In this document: one piece after another, positions 8,094-16,179 of the stretch
Layout of the letters: each line of letters starts with the position of its first letter
Position numbering within the stretch: the first letter of the stretch is position 1
Assembly: GCA_000721275.1 (NCBI GenBank)
Contig: JOFO01000025.1
Location: 1-64,000, forward strand
Reading direction: 5' to 3'
Length of the DNA stretch: 64,000 bases
From: Microtetraspora glauca
GTDB lineage: Bacteria > Actinomycetota > Actinomycetes > Streptomycetales > Streptomycetaceae
The notes under the pieces: model-generated
Database searches by the model: none
What the model was told of the DNA's origin: nothing
What the model saw: only the letters and a program-made list of their open reading frames with translations
Translations under genes and position numbers: made by a program

Positions 8094-8798
8094 ATGAAGG
8101 ACATCGATGCGATCGCTGTGCTGCAGGACCCGGTGCGCCGCCGCCTTTACGAGTACGTGGTCGCGCAGGGCCGTGAGGTGGGCCGCAACGAGGCCGCCGA
8201 GGGGGCGGGGGTGGCGCGGACGCTCGCCGCGCACCACCTGGACCGGCTGGTCGAGGCCGGACTGCTGGAGAGCGGCAGCCGGCGGCTGACCGGGCGCTCG
8301 GGGCCGGGGGCGGGGCGGCCTGCCAAGGTGTATACGCGGGCCCAGGGTGAGCGGTCGGTGTCGCTGCCCGGGCGCGACTACCGCACCGCCGCGGAACTGC
8401 TCGCCGAGGCCGCCGAGCAGGCCGGCCTGGATGCCGGGCTCAACGCGGCCGCCCGCCGGCGCGGCGAGGCCCTGCGCGGCTCGGACGCGCCGTGCGCCAG
8501 CCTCGCGGACGCCATGAAGGTACTGGCTGAGCGGGGTTACGAGCCGCACCTCGCCGAACCCGCCGCCGACGGGGGTGCGGCCGGGGAGGGTGGGGCGGCG
8601 GCAGCCGTCGTGCGGATGCGCAACTGCCCGTTCCATGCCGTCGCCGAACGTTTTCCGCCCCTCGTCTGCGGCATGAACCTCGCCCTGCTGGAGGGGCTGA
8701 TCGGTGCCGGTGGTCCGGTCCGGGCCCGCATGGACGCCCGGCCGGGGGAGTGTTGCGTGGTGATCGAAGCGGCGGAGCCGGCTTCCGAGGGCCTCTGA
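8094..8798 (+). CDS. Winged-helix regulator with C-terminal cysteine cluster
   Basis: This 234-residue protein has an N-terminal ArsR/DeoR-like winged helix (DPVRRRLYEYVVAQGREVGR; ARTLAAHHLDRLVEAGLLES). The C-terminal half carries NCPFHAVAERFPPLVCGMN and PGECCVVIEA; the spaced cysteines recall SufR-type regulators that bind an iron-sulfur cluster. It is likely a metal- or redox-sensing repressor. It starts seven bases after an ATTGTCAAT element (8077-8085), and a related CAATG-AG-CATTG palindrome lies after its stop, before the DUF3291 gene. That points to autoregulation plus control of the next gene; the ligand is inferred. Confidence 0.8.
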   Translation: MKDIDAIAVLQDPVRRRLYEYVVAQGREVGRNEAAEGAGVARTLAAHHLDRLVEAGLLESGSRRLTGRSGPGAGRPAKVYTRAQGERSVSLPGRDYRTAAELLAEAAEQAGLDAGLNAAARRRGEALRGSDAPCASLADAMKVLAERGYEPHLAEPAADGGAAGEGGAAAAVVRMRNCPFHAVAERFPPLVCGMNLALLEGLIGAGGPVRARMDARPGECCVVIEAAEPASEGL

Positions 8799-8812
8799 GT
8801 GGCTTCTAAAAA

Positions 8813-8851
8813 CAATGAGCATTGACATAGAAAAGCGGGCCGTGCTGGGAT
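8813..8851 (+). promoter_or_regulatory. Candidate promoter and operator for the DUF3291 gene
   Basis: A 5-2-5 palindrome CAATG-AG-CATTG (8813-8824) overlaps a consensus-like -35 TTGACA (8822-8827); a weak -10 (TGGGAT, 8846-8851) follows at 18 bases. The palindrome shares the ATTG core with a site upstream of the adjacent winged-helix regulator gene, so it may be that regulator's operator. Confidence 0.45.
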
Positions 8852-8857
8852 GAGGTC

Positions 8858-9391
8858 ATGACCTCCTCCGTGCCCGGCGCGCCCGCCGTCCATCTCGCCC
8901 AGCTCAACGTCGCCACGCTCCTCCACCCGATCGACGACCCGCGCATCGCGCCCTTCGTCGAGATGCTCGACCCGGTCAACGCCGCCGCCGACCGCGCGCC
9001 CGGCTTCGTGTGGCGGCTCGTGGAGGAGGGGACGGCCGACGCCACCGGGCTGCGCCCGGCCGGGGAGGACGTCATCGTCAACCTCACCGTGTGGGAGTCC
9101 CGGGAGGCGCTGTGGGACTTCACCTACCGCAGCGGGCACCTGGAGGTGATGCGGCAGCGCCGCGACTGGTTCGCGCGGCACGTCGAGGCGCATCTCGTGC
9201 TCTGGTGGATCCCCGCCGGCCACGTCCCGACCGTCGACGAGGCCCTGGAGCGCCTGGCGGACCTGCGCGCGAACGGCCCGTCCCCGCGCGCCTTCACCTT
9301 CGCCTCCTCGTACGCGCCGAACGAGGCCGCCTACGAGGGCGCAGGCCGCGCCGATGACGACCAGGGGCGTGAGTCGGAGATGCGTCGTTAG
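8858..9391 (+). CDS. DUF3291 family protein
   Basis: The 177-residue product matches the DUF3291 family, a ferredoxin-like (dimeric alpha-beta barrel) fold related to small monooxygenases. Diagnostic parts are HLAQLNVATL, FVEMLDPVNAAADRAPGFVW, VWESREALWDFTYRSGHLEV and LVLWWIPAGHVPTVDEALER. The catalytic role is unknown. The ATG at 8858 follows GGATGAGG. It lies just after the Cys-cluster regulator with an operator-like promoter between them, so regulation by that protein is likely. The last 20 residues are acidic and unlike the core. Confidence 0.85.
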   Translation: MTSSVPGAPAVHLAQLNVATLLHPIDDPRIAPFVEMLDPVNAAADRAPGFVWRLVEEGTADATGLRPAGEDVIVNLTVWESREALWDFTYRSGHLEVMRQRRDWFARHVEAHLVLWWIPAGHVPTVDEALERLADLRANGPSPRAFTFASSYAPNEAAYEGAGRADDDQGRESEMRR

Positions 9392-9561
9392 TCGGGCGTC
9401 AGCGGTTCGGTTCGGAAGGCTCCGCCCTTGTCGGTCACTGCTGCCCAGCGGGCGGTGCGGGAGGGCTGGTTACGCCGCCGCACCCGCCCAGGCCCGGGCT
9501 CAGCGGTCGCGGATCGTGCTGGAGTGAGCCGAGGGCCACTGGGTCATTAGGATTGCCGCTC

Positions 9562-9963
9562 ATGGGCCCCTTCATCGATGACCTGCCGCTGCTGGAGTTG
9601 CTGTGCGCTGCTGACGAAGTGCGGGTCCCTGGGGAGCTGGAGTCGTCACTCCCTCACCGGAACGCTCCCGACGCGGTAGTGGACGCATACGTGGTCGACG
9701 GCGGCCGGCTCCTTCTCACTCTTTGGCGCGGCCGGTTGCATGAGGTGATCTACCAGACCCCGGCGGAGTCCGGAGAGGACGCGGCGCGGCGCAATGAGCG
9801 ACTGTTCGCGCACTACGGACAGGGCGACGGCTGGACCGAGATTCTCGACAACGGTTTCGGCAAGACGTATCGCCGTGCCGATCAGCAGGTCTACGCGTTG
9901 TGGAGCTACGCGATGGACATCGCGACCTTCGGCACGATGGCCTTTCATCAGGTCAAGTGGTAG
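9562..9963 (+). CDS. Conserved hypothetical protein
   Basis: The ATG at 9562 opens a 133-residue protein beginning MGPFIDDLPLLELLCAADEV, with DAYVVDGGRLLLTLWRGRLH and a hydrophobic end (WSYAMDIATFGTMAFHQVKW). It has no signal peptide and no domain I recognise. It stands alone between the DUF3291 gene and an insertion-sequence scar. Codon use is typical of the neighbours, so it is probably real. Confidence 0.65.
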   Translation: MGPFIDDLPLLELLCAADEVRVPGELESSLPHRNAPDAVVDAYVVDGGRLLLTLWRGRLHEVIYQTPAESGEDAARRNERLFAHYGQGDGWTEILDNGFGKTYRRADQQVYALWSYAMDIATFGTMAFHQVKW

Positions 9964-9998
9964 ATCCTGTCCGGCGGGTCGCGGGCGGAGCTCTGGTG

Positions 9999-10166
9999 AC
10001 CTGAGTCGGACTGGTTCAGGGCCTGGATCGGCAACTTCTCGTCCACGCACAGACCGAACGCCTCTCCGGTGCGGTGCCAGGGCTGACGCCCACCAGATCC
10101 GCGAGACCGTCGACTGCGACATGCCCGTGGGCGCGGCCATCGGCCTGCGGCAGCGCCACTAGGGCG
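9999..10166 (-). pseudogene. Remnant of an IS630-family transposase
   Basis: Minus-strand translation gives AAPTGMSQSTVSRIWWASAL (about 10140-10080), the helix-turn-helix of IS630 transposases. Immediately after, in the next frame, comes FGLCVDEKLPIQALNQSDSG, the segment with the first catalytic Asp (LCVDEKSQIQAL in intact relatives). The roughly 30 residues that normally separate them are missing, and both gene ends are gone. No terminal repeats are visible. This is an old, internally deleted insertion. Confidence 0.75.
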
Positions 10167-10500
10167 CTTCTTGCTGGTTGCCTGCCGGGGTGTCGGCGAA
10201 CCAGGAGTGGCCCCGGCGCCAGTGGGCCGCCCATCCGGTGAATCCGGGTGTGCCCGGCATCAGGGAGGTGCCGAAGGGGATCGCGCCGATCTCGTCGATC
10301 AGCCAGACGTGGCCGCGCTGCGGACCGGTGACGATCAGGTGCCAGTCCATGCCGCAGCCGTCGGTGCCGAGCAGGAGCGAGCCGTGGGTCACCGCGGCTT
10401 CCCAGCGGGCCTCGTACTCCTGCTCCGACAGCTCCTCGCCGTCCTCCTCCCACTCGTAGGGACTCGTGAGCGGAAAGGGCTCTCGCCGGGTGAGGTGGGG
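10159..10500 (-). pseudogene. 5'-truncated SMI1/KNR4 family gene
   Basis: The C-terminal half of an SMI1/KNR4-like protein is present: PFPLTSPYEWEEDGEELSEQ, then THGSLLLGTDGCGMDWHLIV, TGPQRGHVWLIDEIGAIPFG and GWAAHWRRGHSWFADTPAG. The frame stays open upstream but has no ATG, GTG or TTG start, and its sequence turns low-complexity beyond about 10500. The longest ORF with a start (from GTG 10392) keeps only 77 residues. The gene abuts the IS630 scar, so the same event may have removed its 5' part. Confidence 0.65.
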
Positions 10501-10828
10501 CGGGCCGTGACGGCCGGCCGGGGGCGGAGTCGGGAGTGTCCTGGCGCCCGTCCTGGCGCGGTCGCTGCCCGGGTTGTCCCGGTGGAGCGGGTGGTGCCCA
10601 GGAGGGGGAGAGTCTGGGGCGGGAAATCGCCTGGAGTGGAGGTGAGTTGGTGTTGCGGCGGGCGTTCTGGAATGGTGTTCCAGATTCTGGTCTCTGTATG
10701 CGTTCAGGGGGGTCGCCGTTCATGGGCCGTGATGTGCTTCGGTCAGCTTTCTCGTTCCTCGTCGTGTCCGGCGCGCTCGCCTTGGGCGAGGGTCCGGGTG
10801 TCCTGCGGCGGGAGGGCTGAAGGTCGTC
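10501..10828. other. Intergenic region before the kinase gene
   Basis: No gene is supported here. A perfect 6-5-6 inverted repeat CTGGAA-TGGTG-TTCCAG lies at 10667-10683, followed by another TTCTGG, and could be an operator or hairpin in the leader of the kinase gene. No clear -35/-10 pair is seen. Confidence 0.5.
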
Positions 10829-12739
10829 GTGGAGCAGTTGACCGGGGAGGACCCCGAGTACATCGGTCCGTACCGTCTGATCGCTCGGCTGGGGGCCGGC
10901 GGCATGGGCCTCGTCTATCTGGGGCGCTCCGATCTCGGACGTACCGTCGCCGTGAAGGTGGTGCAGGCCGAGTACGCCCAACACGACGAGTTCCGGAGGC
11001 GGTTCGCTCGTGAGGTGGCGGCGGCGCGGCGGGTGGGCGGGGCGTGGACCGCCGACGTCCTGGACGCCGACACCGACGCCGCCGTGCCCTGGGTGGCGAC
11101 CCAGTACATCCCGGGGCCGGACCTCACCTCCGTCGTGGCCCGGGACTTCGGGCCACTGCCCGAGCATTCGGTCCGCGTGCTCGCCAACCGCCTCGCCCTC
11201 GCCCTCCAGGCCGTGCACGAGGCGGGGCTGATCCACCGCGACCTCAAGCCGTCCAACGTGCTGGTCACCGTCGACGGCCCGCGCGTCATCGACTTCGGGA
11301 TCGCCCGGGCGAGGGACGGCCTGACCGGGGACAGCCTGCACACCCGCACCGGCATGCTCATCGGCTCGCCCGGCTTCATGTCGCCCGAGCAGGTGCGCGG
11401 TCTCGAACTCACCCCCGCCTCCGACGTGTTCTGCCTCGGTGCGCTCCTCGTGTACGCGTCCACCGGACGGCTCCTCTTCGGCGCCGCGGACACCGGCCTC
11501 AACGCCCACCTCTTCCGGATCGCCGAGGAGGAGGCCGACCTGACCGGCGTACCGGACACGCTCGTCGACCTCGTCCGCGCCTGCCTCGACAAGGACCCGG
11601 CCAAGCGGCCCACGCCCCGGGAGGTGGCCGCGCGCACCGCGTCCGGTCAGGAGGGGGAGTGGCTGCCGGGGGCCGTACTCGCCCAGCTCGGGCGCCGCGC
11701 CGCCCAGCTGCTCGACTACGCCCCGGCCGTCACCCGTGGCGGCGGCGGGGGCGCCGTGCCGCCGGACCCGCGGGTGCCGGCCGCCAGGGCGGCGGTGGCC
11801 TCGGCGCCGCCCGCCTATGTGCCGATGGCGCCGGCGCGTTCCGGGGCAGGGGCGGCGGGTGCTCCGCCGGCCCGGCGGCGGTGGGGGCTGGTGGCGGTCG
11901 CGCTGGCCCAGGCGGTCGTGCTCTTCGACACGGCGTTCTCCCACGCGGCGATGACGAGGACGGGCGCGGCCCACGAGCTCGGGGTGTCCGACGGCTGGAA
12001 GGTGTCGTCCACCGTCTACCTGGAGGTGATGCCCCTCGGCTACGCGCTGGGGTTCGTCGTGGCGCTGCTGTGCGGGGCCCGGATCGCCGACCTGATGGGC
12101 CGGAAGCGGATGCTGGTCGTCGGGCTCGTGGGTTTCGCGGCGGCGGCCGCGCTCGCCGGTCTCGCGCCGTCGTCCGGCGTCTGGACCACCGCCCGGGCTC
12201 TTCAGGGCGCCTTCGCCGCGCTGGTGTCGTCCGCCGCGCCCGCGCTCGTCTCCGCCGCCTTCCCCGGCGCGCAGGAGCGCCGCAGGGCGTTCGGGCGGTA
12301 CGTCGTGATCGCGGGCGTCGCCGGGCCGGCGCTCGGCCTGGCGGTGGCGTGGTCGTTGCCGCTGGTGCCGGGCTGGCGGACGGTCCTCTTCGCCGGCGTC
12401 CCGTTCGCCGTGGCCGCCGCGGTCGCGGTGGCGGTCCTGGCGTACGACCGTCCCGGCCGCGCCGGCCTCGGCTTCGACGGGTGGGGCGTGCTGCTGGGCG
12501 CCGCCGGGGTCGTCGGCGTCAGCGGCGCCGTCCCGCACTTCACCGGTCACGTGGTGCTGCTGCCGGCGGCCGTCCTGCTGCTCGCCGCGTACCTCTGGCG
12601 GCAGGCGCGGACGGCCGGCGCGCTCGGCTCGCCGCCGGGCGAGCGGGTCCAGGTGCCCGGCGGGGCGGTCGTGGCGACGGCCGTCGTGAACGTCGGTGTC
12701 GTCGTTCTGCTGATGGCCACGGGGCACCTCCCGTACTGA
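10829..12739 (+). CDS. Ser/Thr protein kinase fused to a partial MFS transporter
   Basis: The 636-residue protein has two unlike halves. Residues 14-275 form a complete Hanks-type kinase: glycine loop LGAGGMGLVY, Lys43, Glu62, HRDLKPSN (136-143) and DFG (155-157). After a Pro/Ala/Gly linker (300-350), residues 352-634 contain about eight or nine membrane helices. They begin WGLVAVALAQAVVLFDTAF and include the MFS motif-A-like ARIADLMGRKRML, matching the first part of DHA2 drug-efflux proteins. Typical PASTA or sensor domains are absent. The frame is continuous, with no sign of an indel at the junction. GAAGG precedes the GTG at 10829. The membrane half may act as a sensor or anchor, because a full transporter has 12-14 helices. 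This fusion is unusual. Confidence 0.85.
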   Translation: MEQLTGEDPEYIGPYRLIARLGAGGMGLVYLGRSDLGRTVAVKVVQAEYAQHDEFRRRFAREVAAARRVGGAWTADVLDADTDAAVPWVATQYIPGPDLTSVVARDFGPLPEHSVRVLANRLALALQAVHEAGLIHRDLKPSNVLVTVDGPRVIDFGIARARDGLTGDSLHTRTGMLIGSPGFMSPEQVRGLELTPASDVFCLGALLVYASTGRLLFGAADTGLNAHLFRIAEEEADLTGVPDTLVDLVRACLDKDPAKRPTPREVAARTASGQEGEWLPGAVLAQLGRRAAQLLDYAPAVTRGGGGGAVPPDPRVPAARAAVASAPPAYVPMAPARSGAGAAGAPPARRRWGLVAVALAQAVVLFDTAFSHAAMTRTGAAHELGVSDGWKVSSTVYLEVMPLGYALGFVVALLCGARIADLMGRKRMLVVGLVGFAAAAALAGLAPSSGVWTTARALQGAFAALVSSAAPALVSAAFPGAQERRRAFGRYVVIAGVAGPALGLAVAWSLPLVPGWRTVLFAGVPFAVAAAVAVAVLAYDRPGRAGLGFDGWGVLLGAAGVVGVSGAVPHFTGHVVLLPAAVLLLAAYLWRQARTAGALGSPPGERVQVPGGAVVATAVVNVGVVVLLMATGHLPY

Positions 12740-12745
12740 CCGGCG

Positions 12746-12773
12746 CCGGCCGCCGGCGAGTGGCGGCGGCCGG
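12746..12773. terminator. Bidirectional hairpin between convergent genes
   Basis: Perfect 9-bp arms CCGGCCGCC / GGCGGCCGG flank a 10-base loop, seven bases after the kinase-fusion stop and seven before the TetR stop. There is no T run, as is usual for Streptomyces terminators. Confidence 0.6.
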
Positions 12774-12779
12774 TCGTCG

Positions 12780-13358
12780 TCAGACGATCGCGAGGCGGTC
12801 CACCAGCAGCGCCACCCTGCGCTCGGTGTCCTCCGGCGGGAGCCGCCGGGACCGGGTCAGGGTGGCCAGTCCGTGCAGGGCCGCCCAGAACGTCTCGGTG
12901 AACAGTCCCGGGGCGACGCCGTCCCCCGCGACCTCGCCGAGGCTTTCCCGCAGGGCCGCGAAGGCGTCCTTCAGCGGCTCGGGGGTGTCCTCGTGCGCGT
13001 ACGCGAGGCCGCCGTCGAGCTGGAACAGGGCGTCGTACACCGCCGGATGGCGCACGGCGAAGTCGAGGTAGGCGCGGGCGAGGGCCGCGACCCGTTCGCG
13101 CGGGCCGTCCGCGGCGGCGGTCGCCGCCCGCACCGCCGCGGCCATCTCGGTCGCGCCCTCCAGGGCGACGGCGCCGATGATCTCGCGCTTGCCGCGGAAG
13201 TGGCTGTAGAGGACGGGCTGGCTGTACTCGATGCGCTCGGCGAGCCGGCGGGTCGTGACCGCGTCCCACCCCTGCTGCTCGGCGAGTTCACGGGCCGTGG
13301 ACACGATGAGGCGCTCGCGCTCCGCCCGTTCGCGCTGCTTGCGTTCCTGTACCGACAT
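12780..13358 (-). CDS. TetR/AcrR family transcriptional regulator (WHG domain)
   Basis: This 192-residue repressor has the TetR N-terminal HTH (DAVTTRRLAERIEYSQPVLY then SHFRGKREIIGAVA, about residues 33-66). Its C-terminal ligand domain contains FTETFWAALHGLATLTRS, typical of the WHG group. It is divergent from a DUF1772 gene, with 94 bases and two identical-core palindromes between them, so it most likely represses itself and that gene. The ATG at 13358 is the only sensible start. Confidence 0.92.
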   Translation of the reverse strand: MSVQERKQRERAERERLIVSTARELAEQQGWDAVTTRRLAERIEYSQPVLYSHFRGKREIIGAVALEGATEMAAAVRAATAAADGPRERVAALARAYLDFAVRHPAVYDALFQLDGGLAYAHEDTPEPLKDAFAALRESLGEVAGDGVAPGLFTETFWAALHGLATLTRSRRLPPEDTERRVALLVDRLAIV

Positions 13359-13367
13359 ACCGCGATG

Positions 13368-13431
13368 CTAGCACCGCTAGACATCCGAGCGATGGCCGTA
13401 CTAGCGTTGATTCGCCAGCTAGCGCCGCTAG
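13368..13431. promoter_or_regulatory. Twin TetR operators in a divergent promoter
   Basis: Two perfect 5-3-5 palindromes, CTAGC-ACC-GCTAG (13368-13380) and CTAGC-GCC-GCTAG (13419-13431), have centres 51 bases apart. A CTAGCG half-site (about 13401-13406) lies between them. They sit between the TetR gene and the DUF1772 gene, one near each start. Confidence 0.8.
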
Positions 13432-13452
13432 ATCTGCCTGGGAGGGATCGTC

Positions 13453-13899
13453 ATGCTCACTACTCTTGAGGTCGTCACCACCGTCGTCGTCGGTCTGATG
13501 GTGGGGGTCGAGTTCGCCGTCGCCTTCGTGTTCAACCCGATCCTCGACGGGCTCCCCGAGGACAGCCGCGTCCTCGGCCGCGCCCACGGCGGACGGATGC
13601 TCGGCGCGCTGATGCCCTTCTGGTACACCGGCTCCGTCGTCCTGGCGGCCGTCTGGGCCGTCGCCGGCCGGAACGACCCCGGGACCGGCCTCCTCGTCAC
13701 CGCCGTCGGCCTGCTGGTCCTCAGCGTCGTCATGTCGCTGCTGCTCCTCGTCCCGATCAACAACCGCAGCAAGACGTGGACGCCCGAGAACCGGCCCGAG
13801 GACTGGCAGGAGCAGGGCAACCGCTGGGACCGCCTCCACTACGTCCGCGTCGCCGTCATCGTCGCGGCGTTCACCCTCCTCGTCACCGCCCTCGCGTGA
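13453..13899 (+). CDS. DUF1772 (anthrone oxygenase-like) membrane protein
   Basis: The 148-residue product matches DUF1772, a four-helix integral membrane family that includes anthrone oxygenases. Helices are at about residues 5-28 (VVTTVVVGLMVGVEFAVAFV), 50-70, 78-102 (VTAVGLLVLSVVMSLLLLVP) and 128-147. The family signature INNRSKTW is present. RBS GGGAGGG precedes ATG 13453. It is divergent from a TetR gene and probably its target. The true substrate is unknown; many members stand alone next to a regulator, as here. Confidence 0.88.
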   Translation: MLTTLEVVTTVVVGLMVGVEFAVAFVFNPILDGLPEDSRVLGRAHGGRMLGALMPFWYTGSVVLAAVWAVAGRNDPGTGLLVTAVGLLVLSVVMSLLLLVPINNRSKTWTPENRPEDWQEQGNRWDRLHYVRVAVIVAAFTLLVTALA

Positions 13900-13913
13900 C
13901 CCTCGCCTGAGCC

Positions 13914-14939
13914 TCAGGCGGCCGTCCCCGCCAGCAGCGCGTGCCCGAGCGGGGTGAGGCTGTGCAGCACCGCCGTCCCCGTCCGCACCGTCTCGACCAG
14001 GCCCGCGCCCCGCAGCACCGCCGCGTGCTGGCTGGCCGCCGCCAGGGACACCGAGGCGCGTTCGGCGAGCGCCGTCGTGGTGGCGGGGGAGCGCAGCAGG
14101 GCGAGGACGCGGGCCCGGGTGCGGCCGAGGAGCGCCGCGAGCGCTTCCGGCCGCTCGCCGGGGGCGGGGGCCGCGTCCCCGGAGTCGTACAACGGGTAGA
14201 CCAGCACGGTCGCCGCCTCCGGCCGGTACATCACCAGCGGGCCGGCCGCGAACCACGAGGGGACCAGCAGCAACCCCCGCCCGCACAGCGGGATGTCGTA
14301 CGTCGACACCGACGGCAGGTGCAGCGTGGGCGCCTGCCACCGCCACGTCGTACCGAGCGTCGTCAGCAGCGCGTCGACACCGCCCCGCAGCAGCATCTCC
14401 GACCGCAGCGCGCGATCGGCGAGGACATCGCGCCGGATCCGCGGCCACAGCGGTTCCACGGTCGTCTCGAAGTAGCGGCGGACGTCGTCCCGCAGGGCCC
14501 GGGCCGCGGCCGGCGACCCCTGGGCCAGCTCGTGCGCCCACCGGCCCGGGCGGGCCAGGCCGCCGTTCCAGCCCGACACCTCGGGGATGCCGAGGTCCAC
14601 CGCCAGCCGGTCCGCCGGCGTCGCCACGGCCGCCGCGAGGCCGTCGGCGAAACCGGGCGCGGCCGGCTGCAGCAGGAAGTCCGGGACGAAGCCGTCCTCC
14701 GTCGCCAGTTCGGCGAGCACGCCCGCCCGGGCCGCCGCGCCGCCCGGCAGCGCGCGGTGCCACTCCCGGGCGGCGGCCCGCGGACGGTACAGCTCCCCGG
14801 CACCCCGTCCCGGGGCCCCCGGCCCCGGGCCCGGCCGGCGCGTCACCCGCACGCTCAGCGCCGTCTCCGCCAGCGCGTTGGCGGCGGGAGCGAGCGTGAT
14901 CCGGCACAGATCGGCGGCCGTGAAGTGAAGACGGATCAT
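13914..14939 (-). CDS. ArsR-type winged-helix regulator with DUF5937 N-terminus
   Basis: The 341-residue protein begins MIRLHFTAADLCRITLAPAA, the usual opening of the DUF5937 N-terminal domain. It ends in an ArsR-type winged helix (about 265-330: LLRSPATTTALAERASVSLA; ASQHAAVLRGAGLVETVRTG). The long N-terminal domain presumably senses a ligand or partner; no metal-binding Cys motif of classical ArsR is seen. Its stop lies 12 bases from the convergent DUF1772 stop, and its start is divergent from the SMP-30-like gene. Confidence 0.88.
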   Translation of the reverse strand: MIRLHFTAADLCRITLAPAANALAETALSVRVTRRPGPGPGAPGRGAGELYRPRAAAREWHRALPGGAAARAGVLAELATEDGFVPDFLLQPAAPGFADGLAAAVATPADRLAVDLGIPEVSGWNGGLARPGRWAHELAQGSPAAARALRDDVRRYFETTVEPLWPRIRRDVLADRALRSEMLLRGGVDALLTTLGTTWRWQAPTLHLPSVSTYDIPLCGRGLLLVPSWFAAGPLVMYRPEAATVLVYPLYDSGDAAPAPGERPEALAALLGRTRARVLALLRSPATTTALAERASVSLAAASQHAAVLRGAGLVETVRTGTAVLHSLTPLGHALLAGTAA

Positions 14940-15070
14940 GCGGCCCGATTATCCGCCCGGCGGACCCTTTCACCCAGGGATGAAAGGCGGTGCGCTCCGG
15001 ACGACGGCGCGGCACCCTCCTGTCGACCGCCCCTCACCCCAGCGCCGACCAGCCGCCGGAGGCCGTACCC

Positions 15071-16090
15071 ATGCGCCGTACCCCCGTCCCCCTTCCCGCC
15101 CGTACTCCCGCCCGGCGCCCCGCCCGCGCCGCGTGTCTCGCCGCCGCCCTGCTCCTCGCGACCCTCGCCGGCGCGCCCGCGCCCGCCGCCGCCCGCGAAC
15201 TGCCCGGCACGTACGTCGTCTCCCGCGACGCCGGCGTGCTGCCCGAGGGGATCACCGTCACCCCGGACGGCACGATGTACGTCTCCTCCGACGGCCTCGG
15301 CACCCTCTACCGGGGCCGGATCGGAGACCCGGAGCTGGAGCCGTTCCCGGCGCGCGGCCTCGCGGACCGGCCCAGCACCCTCGGCGTGCACACCGACCGG
15401 CGGGGCCGCGTCCTGTCCGTGGGCGGCGCCACGCTGACCGTCCACGACCGCCACGGCCGCCTCCTCGCCACCCGCACGGCCCAGGACGGGCCGCTCGGCG
15501 CGCCCCGCCTCAACGACCTGGCCGTGACGAAGGACGCCGTGTACGTCACCGACTGGGCCAACCCCGTCATCCACCGGGCGGAACTCCGGGGCGGCACGCT
15601 CGGTCCCCTCGAACCGTGGCTCGACATCCGCGCCGCGTTCCCCCAGTTCCCGGCCCGCTATTGGCTGTTGAACGGCATCGTGGCGGACGCGTCCGGCGGC
15701 ACCCTCCTCGTGGCGTCGAACGGCACCGAGGCCGTCTGGCGGATCGCCACCGCCGGCAAGGAGGTCAGCCGGCTCGACCTCGGCGACCAGTCCTTCGGTG
15801 CCGACGGCATGGTGCTGCACGGGCGGACGCTGTACGCCGTCCTCAACTACGGCGCCCCGCACGGCGTCTACGTCGCCCGGCTCGACGAGGAGCTGCGCAC
15901 GGGCACGGTCACCCACCGCGTCACCGACGAGCCCTTCGACCTGCCCACCACCCTGGCGCGCCACGGCTGCCGCCTCTACGTCGTCAACAGCCAGCTCGAC
16001 GAGCCGCCGGGCCGGCCTCCCTACACCGTGACCGCGATCGCCGACCCGACCTGCGCCGACACCCTGCCGGCGGAACCCGGGCGCGGATAG
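15071..16090 (+). CDS. Secreted SMP-30/gluconolactonase-like beta-propeller protein
   Basis: This 339-residue protein has an Arg-rich N-terminus and a hydrophobic signal segment (ACLAAALLLATLAGAPAPAAA, residues about 21-41), so it is exported. The rest is a propeller of the SMP-30/gluconolactonase/LRE type: LPEGITVTPDGTMYVSSDGL, PRLNDLAVTKDAVYVTDWAN, WLLNGIVADASGGTLLVASN and DGMVLHGRTLYAVLNYG. Acidic and Asn residues in these loops could bind calcium. The ATG at 15071 directly precedes the signal sequence. It ends at a strong hairpin. The substrate is unknown. Confidence 0.82.
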   Translation: MRRTPVPLPARTPARRPARAACLAAALLLATLAGAPAPAAARELPGTYVVSRDAGVLPEGITVTPDGTMYVSSDGLGTLYRGRIGDPELEPFPARGLADRPSTLGVHTDRRGRVLSVGGATLTVHDRHGRLLATRTAQDGPLGAPRLNDLAVTKDAVYVTDWANPVIHRAELRGGTLGPLEPWLDIRAAFPQFPARYWLLNGIVADASGGTLLVASNGTEAVWRIATAGKEVSRLDLGDQSFGADGMVLHGRTLYAVLNYGAPHGVYVARLDEELRTGTVTHRVTDEPFDLPTTLARHGCRLYVVNSQLDEPPGRPPYTVTAIADPTCADTLPAEPGRG

Positions 16091-16093
16091 GAC

Positions 16094-16142
16094 CGTCGCG
16101 GCGCGCCGGCCTCCACGGGGGTGGGGCCGGCGCGCAGCGACG
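16094..16142. terminator. Long hairpin between convergent genes
   Basis: Inner arms GCGCGCCGGCC / GGCCGGCGCGC (11 bp, perfect) are extended outward, after one mismatch, by CGTCGC / GCGACG. The hairpin sits four bases after the SMP-30-like stop and 37 bases before the convergent SRPBCC stop, and could terminate both. Confidence 0.72.
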
Positions 16143-16179
16143 ACGCCGCGCTCAGGCGCCGGGCGCGACGGCGCCGTGC

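Noticed and set aside
10016..12727. Very long minus-strand open frame opposite the kinase-MFS gene
   Set aside because: Its translation is dominated by Arg, Gly, Pro and His without domains, while the plus strand encodes clear kinase and transporter motifs. It is a shadow frame caused by GC-rich codons.
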